In this document: one piece after another, positions 1-6,470 of the stretch
Position numbering within the stretch: position 1 is the stretch's first letter
Layout of the letters: each line of letters starts with the position of its first letter
Assembly (NCBI GenBank): GCA_964458125.1
Contig: CAYWHE010000164.1
Span: 1-9,274 of the forward strand
Direction of reading: 5' to 3'
Source of the DNA: CAYWHE01 sp964458125
GTDB taxonomy: Bacteria; Bacteroidota; Bacteroidia; AKYH767-A; OLB10
DNA: 9,274 nt
Notes under the pieces: generated by a model
Seen by the model: the letters and a program-made list of their open reading frames with translations, nothing else
The model's database searches: none
Told to the model about the DNA's origin: nothing
Program-made: the position numbers and the translations under genes

Positions 1-78
1 TACAAGGACAAAGTCCGAAGTGAAAGTCTTAGTCGAATGAATCCCGGTCGCGAAGGGCTTTGGGATCGGTTCAATACC

Positions 79-94
79 CCGCCGCTGGCGGCGG
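79..94. repeat. GC-rich perfect palindrome inside the repeat unit (7-2-7)
   Basis: CCGCCGC at 79-85 and GCGGCGG at 88-94 are exact reverse complements around a TG centre. The same structure recurs at 200-215 in the second copy and is absent from the third. It lies in the loop of the larger stem formed by the unit's outer arms, so a transcript or single strand of the unit could fold into a hairpin within a hairpin. It lacks a following T-run, so it is not a classic intrinsic terminator. Confidence 0.85.
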
Positions 95-114
95 AATCGG
101 GGTTCAATTCGACT

Positions 115-137
115 GGACTTTTACAAGGACAAAGTCC
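115..137. repeat. Hairpin created at the junction of two repeat copies
   Basis: GGACTTT at 115-121 (end of copy 1) and AAAGTCC at 131-137 (start of copy 2) are exact reverse complements with a 9-base loop. The same junction recurs at 236-258. It competes with the long-range pairing of the same bases inside one unit, so the array can fold in two alternative ways. Confidence 0.75.
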
Positions 138-242
138 GAAGTGAAAGTCTTAGTCGAATGAATCCCGGTCGCGAAGGGCTTTGGGATCGGTTCAATACCC
201 CGCCGCTGGCGGCGGAATCGGGGTTCAATTCGACTGGACTTT

Positions 243-362
243 TACAAGGACAAAGTCCGAAGTGAAAGTCTTGGTCGAATGAATCCCGGTCGCGAAGCGA
301 ATCGGGATGGATCCATCGCTTACCCTGGGGTTCATACCCTTGATTCGAAACAGTGTCTTTTC
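243..362. repeat. Third, degenerate copy of the 121-bp unit
   Basis: The first 55 bases (243-297) match the unit almost perfectly, then the sequence departs abruptly. Pieces of the unit's right arm seem to survive in order: GGGGTTCA at 327-334, ATTCGA at 343-348 and GTCTTT at 355-360, with an 8-base insertion and a shortened centre. The total of about 120 bases agrees with one unit length. In place of the lost centre there is a compact hairpin: ATCCCG (283-288) with CGGGAT (303-308), enclosing TCGC (290-293) with GCGA (297-300) around a GAA loop. The first 55 bases are certain. The homology of the remainder is an inference from short matches. Confidence 0.55.
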
Positions 363-432
363 AATGAAACTTTGCTTCACGCCAGTCGTAAAAGCACAGG
401 GATAAAGGATTTTTAATCAAAAAATACAAGGG

Positions 433-645
433 ATGAAAAGAAGCAGTTATTCGCTTAATGACACCACACAGGAGGTACAGCATTTAAAACTTCATTTAAT
501 AAGGGCAGGAATCGCCATTTTTCTGCTCGCCTTCATCAGCCTTTTCATTTACATGAATATGGGTGCGGGCGAAAGTAACCTGGCCGGACCTGGAAAAAGT
601 GGTGCTTTGCCGGATGGTAATCATCATGAACGGAGTCTTGACTGA
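433..645 (+). CDS. Possible small single-pass membrane protein, 70 aa, function unknown
   Basis: I do not recognise this protein. It has a polar N-terminus of about 24 residues with basic residues (K19, R24) just before one strongly hydrophobic stretch (about 25-43, IAIFLLAFISLFIYM), then a short glycine-rich, polar tail ending HHERSLD. The charge pattern suggests the N-terminus is in the cytoplasm and the tail outside. The ATG is preceded by ACAAGGG, too close to act as a normal ribosome site, but leaders without such sites are usual in Bacteroidota. No promoter matching TAnnTTTG is visible upstream. It stands alone between the repeat array and a convergent gene. A clean membrane segment in a short ORF favours a real gene, but a chance ORF cannot be excluded. 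Confidence 0.5.
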   Translation: MKRSSYSLNDTTQEVQHLKLHLIRAGIAIFLLAFISLFIYMNMGAGESNLAGPGKSGALPDGNHHERSLD

Positions 646-869
646 ATCTGACAGCCGGATAACCAGGCCCTCAGCCAGGAATCAATCCATGGCCCGATTC
701 CCTCCGGTTTTGTGTTGCTAACGATGCATGTATACGAAATGAAGGTACCTCAGGTTAAAGGCCTTGTGCCGAAATTGAATTCACCACCAACCTCCAGCGA
801 CCTGCCGGTTATCCTATGAAAGGTTCGGAATCGGGCCCTGGCTGCAATACTTCCCGGTTCAGAAATAGT
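646..869. other. Intergenic spacer with short inverted repeats, no gene seen
   Basis: The stretch lies between two convergent genes. GGCCCGATTCC at 691-701 has its exact reverse complement at 827-837, and CAGCCAGG at 672-679 has its partner CCTGGCTG at 837-844, so the two matches together form a longer interrupted inverted repeat. A second pair, GGATAACC (657-664) and GGTTATCC (807-814), crosses the first, so both cannot form in one simple hairpin. CCGGA (655-659) and TCCGG (703-707), followed by TTTT, could be a weak terminator for the small upstream ORF, but the 43-base loop makes this doubtful. I see no RNA gene or coding ORF. Confidence 0.5.
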
Positions 870-898
870 TAAAAAACGGGACCTGTTCCGGGTACCGT
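870..898 (-). terminator. Rho-independent terminator of the M13 peptidase gene
   Basis: Read on the minus strand, ACGGTACC (898-891) and GGTCCCGT (883-876) form an 8-bp stem with a single mismatch and a 7-base loop, followed directly by a run of T (the complement of the A-run at 871-876). It begins 4 bases beyond the stop codon of the minus-strand gene. GC-rich stem, short loop and T-run together fit an intrinsic terminator. The A-run lies on the wrong side for it to end plus-strand transcripts well. Confidence 0.72.
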
Positions 899-902
899 AT
901 CA

Positions 903-2948
903 TTACCAGATCTGCACCCGGAGCGAATCCGGGCGGTACATGGGATCGCCTTCTTTTACATCAAATGCCGCATAGAATTCCTTCAGGTTCGATACGGGTC
1001 CGTTTACCCGGTATTGTGCAGGGGAGTGTACATCACTCATCACCTGCCGGGCCAAAGCTTCCGGCCTGCGGTTGACCATCCAGGCATAGGCATAGCCCAG
1101 AAAGTACCGCTGATCAGGTGTCAGGCCGCCGATTTTTTCAGTGCCCTGGCCCTGCCTGGTTTTCTTAAACGCTTCATAACCCATCACCACGCCACCCAAA
1201 TCGGCAATGTTTTCACCTTGCGTGGCGTCACCGTTCACGTGCATGCTGTCCAGGATCTTATAGCTGTTAAACTGTTCCACGATCAGCCTGGTCTTTTCTG
1301 TAAATTTCTTCCTGTCCTCGGCTGTCCACCAGTTGGACAGGTTCCCGTTTTCATCGTACTGGCTGCCCTGGTCGTCAAAGCCGTGGGTGATTTCATGGCC
1401 GAAGGTGGATCCGCCTATAATGCCGTACAGCAGGGCATCATCGGCCAGTTCATAACCCGGAACGATAATGTTGCAGGCCGGAACAACGATTTCATTGTTC
1501 GACGGATTGTAATAGGCGTTATAGGTTTGCGGCTGCATCTGCCATTCGCTGCGGTCAACAGGCCTGCCATACTTGGAAGTCATATACTGATGGGCCCATT
1601 GATTGGCACGCATCACATTTAATACATATGGACCACGGTCAATATTCAGGCTGCTCATGTCCTTCCATTTATCCGGATAACCCACCTTCATCATGACCTT
1701 ATTCAGTTTGCTTAAGGCTTTAACCTTGGTGGAATCGCTCATCCAGTCCAGTTTTTGTATGTGATCGGCATATACGTCACGGATATTATTGCCGATTTCA
1801 AGTAATTTTTCCTTGGTTCCTTTGGGCAGGTATTCCTCCATGTACACCTGTCCGATCAGTTCCCCGAGTGATCCATCCGTTTCTTCCACCACCCGTTTCC
1901 AGCGGGGCTTTTGTTCCTTTGCTCCCGACATGATGGTTCCGAAAAATTTAAAATGCTCGTCATCCAGCGCCTTGTTCAGGTAAGGAGAAAAGGCGTCATA
2001 CAGGTTCCACTTCAGGTAAACTTTCCAGTTTTCAATACTTGTTTTTTTCAGCAAGCCTTCCAGTGCGGAAAGAAACTCAGGCTGACCGGCAATGATGGTA
2101 TCGGCCTGCCGAAGCCCGAGGTCCTGCAGCATGGATGGCCAGTTAATGGAAGGAGTGAGTTTTCCTGCCGCCTCCATCGATAATTTATTATAGTTCTTAT
2201 ATGGGTCGCGCAAATCGGCCAGTTTCCGGCTTGCCTTGGCCAGCGCGGTTTCGATTTCCATCACCACCCTGCTGTTTTTTGCAGCCGTGGGGGCATCCGT
2301 CCCGGCAAGTTCAAACATGCGGGCGATGTGCTTCACATACTCTGTTCGGATGTTGGCTGTGCGGGAATCGTTGTTGAAATAATAATCACGCTCAGGAAGC
2401 CCAAGTCCTCCCTGCATGGTGAAGATGGCATTTTTGCTGCTGATTTTATCATCGGCATTCACCCAGATGGCCATCAACGGACCTGCGCCGATTTCATGCA
2501 GGCGGGCAACCGATTTCATCAGGCCGGGAATATCTTGAACATTATCAATCCGTTTGATTTCTTCAGCCAGTGGTTGAATACCGGCTTTCTCAATCGCTTC
2601 CAAATCCATTCCGCTGAAATAAAAATCCCCTATCTTCTGCTTGTTACTACCCCTGCTGGCGTTGGTGGTGCCGGCCGATGATTCGCAGATTTTCCGGATG
2701 GCCTCGTTGACGGTGTCGCCAATGGTGCGGAATATACCGTTGTTGCTTTCCGATGCCGGAATCGGGTTGGATTTGAACCAGCCGTTGTTGGCGAATAGAA
2801 AGAAGTCTGTGGATGCCGTATAAGCGCTGTCAATATGAGTCAGAAGCGGATCGGGTCCCGTTGTTTCGCGTTCTTTTGCCGGCTGCTGGCAGGCGGCAAA
2901 AAAAACAGCGGTAACCAAAAGGAACAGGTCGAAGGAATTTGTTTTCAT
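903..2948 (-). CDS. pepO: M13-family zinc metallopeptidase, predicted lipoprotein (PepO / neprilysin-like)
   Basis: This is a predicted zinc endopeptidase that cleaves oligopeptides, probably in the periplasm or on a membrane surface. The 681 residues match the usual family length (about 650-700). Residues 1-19 form a signal peptide ending FFAAC, so Cys20 is the likely lipidated residue; Phe at -3 is not the classic lipobox Leu. The N-terminal M13 domain covers roughly 38-430 and the catalytic domain roughly 470-681. Visible hallmarks are NAYYNP (477-482, substrate binding), HEITH (518-522, two zinc ligands and the catalytic Glu519), and GENIADLGG (578-586, third ligand Glu579 plus Asp583). 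All catalytic residues are present, so the enzyme should be active. It ends in a normal YRPDSLRVQIW tail. The start is the first ATG before the signal peptide. It is divergent from the efflux operon, and nothing shows that it works with it. Known M13 enzymes are neprilysin and bacterial PepO; the substrate here is unknown. Confidence 0.95.
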   Translation of the reverse strand: MKTNSFDLFLLVTAVFFAACQQPAKERETTGPDPLLTHIDSAYTASTDFFLFANNGWFKSNPIPASESNNGIFRTIGDTVNEAIRKICESSAGTTNASRGSNKQKIGDFYFSGMDLEAIEKAGIQPLAEEIKRIDNVQDIPGLMKSVARLHEIGAGPLMAIWVNADDKISSKNAIFTMQGGLGLPERDYYFNNDSRTANIRTEYVKHIARMFELAGTDAPTAAKNSRVVMEIETALAKASRKLADLRDPYKNYNKLSMEAAGKLTPSINWPSMLQDLGLRQADTIIAGQPEFLSALEGLLKKTSIENWKVYLKWNLYDAFSPYLNKALDDEHFKFFGTIMSGAKEQKPRWKRVVEETDGSLGELIGQVYMEEYLPKGTKEKLLEIGNNIRDVYADHIQKLDWMSDSTKVKALSKLNKVMMKVGYPDKWKDMSSLNIDRGPYVLNVMRANQWAHQYMTSKYGRPVDRSEWQMQPQTYNAYYNPSNNEIVVPACNIIVPGYELADDALLYGIIGGSTFGHEITHGFDDQGSQYDENGNLSNWWTAEDRKKFTEKTRLIVEQFNSYKILDSMHVNGDATQGENIADLGGVVMGYEAFKKTRQGQGTEKIGGLTPDQRYFLGYAYAWMVNRRPEALARQVMSDVHSPAQYRVNGPVSNLKEFYAAFDVKEGDPMYRPDSLRVQIW

Positions 2949-3180
2949 TCAATGTGATTTTGCGGATGCGAATGTAACAATTCGGTATAAACCTGCGGTT
3001 AATTATTTGTTAATGCCCGGAACATCCTGTTTCTTCTGCCCTGGAATAAAGAACGACTGGTTATCCTATTTCGTTTTGGATGGCGACAAATGCATTTCAG
3101 CATGAAATTATTTCACTTCAATAAGAAAGGGTTTAAAGTCGGAAAATGCTGACTTAATTTCGTGGCCTGAAAAAACTTTG
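2949..3180. promoter_or_regulatory. Divergent intergenic region between peptidase and efflux operon, with palindromes
   Basis: This spacer must hold the peptidase promoter (minus strand), but I find no exact TAnnTTTG there. The nearest is TGCATTTG on the minus strand (3094-3087), one mismatch, with no well-spaced TTG upstream. Two perfect palindromes lie close together: AAATGCATTT at 3088-3097 and TGAAAT-T-ATTTCA at 3103-3115. AAGTC (3136-3140) and GACTT (3151-3155) form a further short inverted repeat with a 10-base spacer. They could bind a regulator, but AT-rich palindromes of this size also arise by chance. No ORF or RNA gene is seen. Confidence 0.4.
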
Positions 3181-3206
3181 GAAACTTTGCGTATGTGAAA
3201 AGTTTC
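3181..3206. promoter_or_regulatory. Candidate operator for the TetR-family regulator
   Basis: GAAACTTT (3181-3188) and AAAGTTTC (3199-3206) are exact reverse complements with a 10-base spacer. The dyad covers the -33 element and runs to within 2 bp of the -7 element. A bound dimer there would block RNA polymerase, which is how TetR repressors commonly control their own operon. An extra direct copy of the half-site, AAACTTTG at 3173-3180, precedes AAACTTTG at 3182-3189 with a 9-bp period. The dyad is seen in the sequence; that this regulator binds it is inferred. Confidence 0.6.
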
Positions 3207-3216
3207 TGTAGTTTTG
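3186..3216 (+). promoter_or_regulatory. Bacteroidota-type promoter of the efflux operon
   Basis: TTTG at 3186-3189 and TAGTTTTG at 3209-3216 match the -33 and -7 elements (TTTG, TAnnTTTG) recognised by the primary sigma factor of Bacteroidota, with a 19-bp spacer that fits the known range. The -7 element ends 24 bp before the GTG start, leaving a very short leader. It would drive the regulator and, given the small downstream gaps, the whole four-gene operon. Confidence 0.75.
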
Positions 3217-3240
3217 CCGCCTGATTTTTAGAAAAACCAA

Positions 3241-3855
3241 GTGAGTACCAAGGAAAGAATACTGGAAGGATCGCGGGAATTGTTCTTCCGCTTCGGGCTG
3301 AAAAGCATCACCATGGATGATATTGCACGTCATCTGGGTATGTCCAAGAAAACCATTTACCAGTTTTTCGAAGATAAAAACGAGCTGATCGTGACCCTGA
3401 ATGAACAGGAGTTAAAGTTTCATGAGAAGCATTTTACTGAAATAAGCGCCTCTGCCAAAAATGCGATTGACGAGATATTTCAGATGATGCATCACCTTGA
3501 ACGGCTGTTTTCGGATATGAACCCGATCCTGATGCTGGAGATGCAGCGGTATTACTCCCAGGCCTGGAAGATGCACCTGGCCTTCAAGGAAAAATGCGTG
3601 TTCCCGCGAATGGAGCACAACATCCGGAGGGGTATTGAGGAAGGGTTGTACCGCCCGGACATCAATGTCAGGCTGATGGTGATTACCAGGCTGGAAATGT
3701 TTAACATGGCATTTAATTACCAGGTCATCAATCCCAGCCAGTTTAATATAGGAGACGTGCATGTGCAGTTGCTGGATCATTTCCTGCACGGCATCTCCAC
3801 GCTGAAGGGTCATAAACTCATTAACAAATACAAACAAATTCAGGAAGAGGAATAA
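3241..3855 (+). CDS. TetR/AcrR-family transcriptional regulator of the efflux operon
   Basis: A 204-residue DNA-binding protein, usual for the family. The N-terminal helix-turn-helix spans about 5-48, with the core TMDDIARHLGMSKKTIYQFFEDK (24-46), including the typical KKTIYQFF recognition-helix end. The C-terminal part (about 50-190) is helical and variable, as expected for ligand binding and dimerisation, and rich in Met, Phe and His. The start is GTG: an in-frame TAG at 3229-3231 rules out any earlier start, and translation from GTG gives the conserved N-terminus STKERILEGSRELFFRFG. As first gene of the operon, 28 bp before the channel gene, it most likely represses its own promoter and is released by a pump substrate or a related signal. 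The inducer cannot be read from the sequence. An activator role is possible but less usual. Confidence 0.93.
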   Translation: MSTKERILEGSRELFFRFGLKSITMDDIARHLGMSKKTIYQFFEDKNELIVTLNEQELKFHEKHFTEISASAKNAIDEIFQMMHHLERLFSDMNPILMLEMQRYYSQAWKMHLAFKEKCVFPRMEHNIRRGIEEGLYRPDINVRLMVITRLEMFNMAFNYQVINPSQFNIGDVHVQLLDHFLHGISTLKGHKLINKYKQIQEEE

Positions 3856-3883
3856 AACCTCCCAACCTTAAAAAGCCTATCTC

Positions 3884-5269
3884 ATGAAGCGAATCATTTC
3901 ACTGTTCATTCTCCTGCCCTACTTTGCCGGCGCCCAGGTCAGGGACACCGCGGATTACAGGTTTACCCTGAAACAGGCCATCGCATTTGCCTACGAACAT
4001 CAGGCCGACATGCAGAATGCCCTGCTTGATGAAAAGGCTGCACACCATACGGTTAACGAATTCACCGGCATCGGGCTTCCCCAACTCAACGGGACCATCG
4101 ATTTTACGGATTACATCCAGCTTCCGACCTCTTTCTTTCCCGACTTCCTGTCACCGGCCGTTTACGGAATCCTGTATGATGAAGGACTGGTCAACAGTGT
4201 GCCTGCTGCGAATAATGCCTTGTTACCGGTTAAATTCGGCACCCGGTACAATGCCAGTGCCGGACTTTCGGCATCCCAGTTGATTTTCGACGGCACCTAC
4301 GTGGTTGGTCTGAAAGCAGCCAAAACCTATAAGGAACTTACCTATAAGTCCACCTTTGTCACCCAGGCCGAACTGGCCGAAAAAGTAAGCAAGGCTTATT
4401 ATGCTGTACTCGTTAATAATGAGCGTCTGGAATTATTAACCGCCAATATCAACCGTCTTAAAAAACTACGTGATGATACCAGGGCCATGTATGAAAATGG
4501 TTTCGTGGAAAAAATTGATGCTGATCGCGTGGAGCTGGCCTACAATACCATCGTAACGGAGAAGGAAAAAACCGACCGGCTTATTCAGCTGGGTTATCTC
4601 CTGCTGAAATTCCAGATAGGCATGCAGCTGTCTGTCAACCTGAGCCTCACCGATAAACTGGCCGATGTAAAACTGGAAGAAGCCATCCTAACCAATGAAC
4701 AGTTTGATTATGCCAAACGGCCCGAATATTCGGTTTTGCAAACCAACCAGAAATTGCAGCAGTTGCTTGTCCGGAAGGAGAAATTCGGTTACCTGCCCAG
4801 CCTGGTAGCCTTTGGAAGCCTGAATACGGCTGCCAGCCGGAACAAGTTTGATTTTTTTGACGGCTCACAGCCCTGGTTTGCCAACGGACTTATCGGGGCC
4901 AAGCTGAGCATGCCCTTGTTTGACGGATTATCGAGAAATGCCCGCGTACAGAAAAATAAAATTGAACTGGCCAAGGTGAACAACACCCTGGAGCAATTGC
5001 AAACGGGCATCAGCCTGCAGATTGCCAGTGCACGGACCGGGCTGCAGAACAGTCTGGCCTCCCTGCAGACACAGAAAAAAAATATGGAACTGGCCGCAGA
5101 AATCAGCCGCATCACCAAGATCAAATACGAACAGGGAGTTGGTTCCAACCTGGAAGTGGTTTCCGCCGAATCAGATCTGAAAGAGGCTCAGGTCAATTAT
5201 TACAGCGCCCTGTATGATGCGCTGATCAGCAAGGTGGAACTGGATAAGGCCACCGGTAGCCTGAAATAA
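3884..5269 (+). CDS. TolC-family outer membrane efflux channel
   Basis: Outer-membrane component of the tripartite pump; trimers of such proteins form a beta-barrel through the outer membrane joined to a long periplasmic alpha-helical tunnel. The 461 residues match the family. Residues 1-17 are a signal peptide with cleavage expected at AGA-Q (17/18). Two outer-membrane-efflux repeats follow. The first covers about 27-250, with long helices such as TQAELAEKVSKAYYAVLVNNERLEL. The second covers about 275-460, with the typical strand motif LSMPLFDGLSRNARV (341-355) and the closing helix YEQGVGSNLEVVSAESDL..A (415-435). No lipobox is present, so unlike some family members it is not lipid-anchored. 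The stop lies 38 bp before the fusion-protein gene. Specificity in these systems is set mainly by the pump, so no substrate can be assigned here. Confidence 0.94.
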   Translation: MKRIISLFILLPYFAGAQVRDTADYRFTLKQAIAFAYEHQADMQNALLDEKAAHHTVNEFTGIGLPQLNGTIDFTDYIQLPTSFFPDFLSPAVYGILYDEGLVNSVPAANNALLPVKFGTRYNASAGLSASQLIFDGTYVVGLKAAKTYKELTYKSTFVTQAELAEKVSKAYYAVLVNNERLELLTANINRLKKLRDDTRAMYENGFVEKIDADRVELAYNTIVTEKEKTDRLIQLGYLLLKFQIGMQLSVNLSLTDKLADVKLEEAILTNEQFDYAKRPEYSVLQTNQKLQQLLVRKEKFGYLPSLVAFGSLNTAASRNKFDFFDGSQPWFANGLIGAKLSMPLFDGLSRNARVQKNKIELAKVNNTLEQLQTGISLQIASARTGLQNSLASLQTQKKNMELAAEISRITKIKYEQGVGSNLEVVSAESDLKEAQVNYYSALYDALISKVELDKATGSLK

Positions 5270-5307
5270 ACAATCAACTCAATTAAAAAATATAAAATTC
5301 TGATGTT

Positions 5308-6429
5308 ATGAAAAAAATAGTTTTAATCATGATGACTGCCATCATCTGGTCAGCCTGTTCAGATGAAAATAAACCCGATAAAAAAGCGGAACTGAAGGAT
5401 CTCCAGAAGCAGCAGTCGGAATTAAACGATAAAATTAAAAAGTTGAGAGATGAACTTGCTGCAGCGGATACAGGTTCTGAAAGTTCGAAAGTAACGCTGG
5501 TAAAAATTGCCGAAATGGCCCCTGTCGAGTTTAATCATTATATTGAAGTGCAGGCCCACGTGGATGGCGATGAAGACATCATGGTGAATCCGGAAACCAT
5601 GGGAACGGTGGTGCATGTGGCCGTTAAAGCCGGTGATCGTGTGGACAAGGGGCAACTGCTGGCTTCACTCGATGACAGGATCCTGAAACAAAGCCTGGGC
5701 GAACTGCAAAGCCAGCTGGACCTGGTGACCAGTCTGTATAACAGGCAAAAAAACCTGTGGGATCAGAAAATCGGCAGTGAAGTGCAGTTCATGCAGGCCA
5801 AAACCAATAAGGAGGCCCTTGAAAAACGAATGGCTTCCCTCCAGGAGCAATGGGAAATGACGCGCATCAAATCCCCCATCTCCGGAACCGTTGATGCCGT
5901 CAACATCAAGGTGGGTATGACCGTATCGCCTGCCGTGCCTGCCGTGCATGTGGTTAACCTGAATTACCTGAAGGTGAAGGGTGAGGTGGCTGAATCCTAT
6001 ATCAGCAAGGTGAAAAAGGGTAATGCTGTACTGATTTATTTTCCCGATCTGCAAAAGGAGATCCGGGCAAAAGTTGATTATTCCGGGAATTCCATTAACG
6101 TGATGAACCGGACCTTCAACGTGGAAGTCAGGCTGAACGCTGCGGAACTGGATTATCGGCCCAATATGGTGGCCATACTGAAAATCGTGGACTATACGGC
6201 ACCCGCTACAATTACGGTTCCCGTTAAAACCATACAGGGCGATACAGACGGCAATTATGTATACCTGGCTGTGGAGGAAAACGGGAAAACCATTTGCCGG
6301 AAACAGCATGTGAAAACGGGTCTGACCTATAACGGAAATACGGAAATTAAAGATGGCCTGAAGGCCGGGGATAAACTGATTACGATGGGCTATACCGACC
6401 TCGTGGAAGGACAGAAAATAACCTATTAA
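5308..6429 (+). CDS. RND efflux membrane fusion protein, HlyD/AcrA family, predicted lipoprotein
   Basis: Periplasmic adaptor linking the RND permease to the TolC-like channel. The 373 residues are normal for the family. The signal peptide ends IIWSAC, so Cys17 should be lipidated and anchor the protein in the inner membrane. A charged stretch with heptad character (about 26-53, AELKDLQKQQSELNDKIKKLRDEL) directly after the anchor looks like an extra coiled coil. Then come the first lipoyl half (about 90-122, TVVHVAVKAGDRVDKGQLLASLDD), the alpha-hairpin (125-182), the second lipoyl half (186-212, IKSPISGTVDAVNIKVGMTVS), a beta-barrel (about 217-295) and a membrane-proximal domain (about 300-373) ending GYTDLVEGQKITY. 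The ATG at 5303 is out of frame; ATG 5308 gives the signal peptide. It lies 41 bp before the permease gene, in the usual order for this operon type. Confidence 0.94.
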   Translation: MKKIVLIMMTAIIWSACSDENKPDKKAELKDLQKQQSELNDKIKKLRDELAAADTGSESSKVTLVKIAEMAPVEFNHYIEVQAHVDGDEDIMVNPETMGTVVHVAVKAGDRVDKGQLLASLDDRILKQSLGELQSQLDLVTSLYNRQKNLWDQKIGSEVQFMQAKTNKEALEKRMASLQEQWEMTRIKSPISGTVDAVNIKVGMTVSPAVPAVHVVNLNYLKVKGEVAESYISKVKKGNAVLIYFPDLQKEIRAKVDYSGNSINVMNRTFNVEVRLNAAELDYRPNMVAILKIVDYTAPATITVPVKTIQGDTDGNYVYLAVEENGKTICRKQHVKTGLTYNGNTEIKDGLKAGDKLITMGYTDLVEGQKITY

Positions 6430-6470
6430 AGAAAAGAAGGGTAACACCTTAACCTGATAACCGAACGATC

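Larger units (their letters stand above)
1..297. repeat. Tandem array of a 121-bp palindromic unit (2 full copies plus 55 bp of a third)
   Basis: Seen directly: bases 1-121 and 122-242 are identical, and 243-297 repeats the first 55 bases of the unit with one change (A to G at 273). The unit is built from inverted repeats. AAAGTC at 23-28 faces GACTTT at 116-121. The arm at 31-45 (AGTCGAA..TGAA..CCC) faces 99-114 with one bulged base and one G-T pair. A GC-rich palindrome lies between them. The period is not a multiple of three, so a reading frame would shift in every copy, and no long ORF crosses the array. The array touches the window edge, so its true copy number is unknown. No spacers separate the copies, so this is not a CRISPR array. 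It resembles structured intergenic repeats, but I cannot name the family. Confidence 0.93.

Noticed and set aside
1..242. Integron attC sites in tandem
   Set aside because: The unit size and palindromic form would fit, but the GTTRRRY/RYYYAAC core sites are not seen at the arm ends, and no cassette ORFs lie between the copies.
1..297. CRISPR array
   Set aside because: The units are 121 bp, directly adjacent and without unique spacers, and no cas genes are seen.
1014..1622. Long plus-strand ORF (202 codons) opposite the peptidase gene
   Set aside because: It lies fully antisense to a clear M13 peptidase with intact catalytic motifs. Its translation has no domain or sensible composition, and it is explained by codon bias on the other strand.
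5665..6447. Minus-strand ORF of 260 codons opposite the fusion-protein gene
   Set aside because: Rich in His, Phe, Gly and Ile with no recognisable motif, typical of an antisense shadow. The plus strand carries a well-supported gene.
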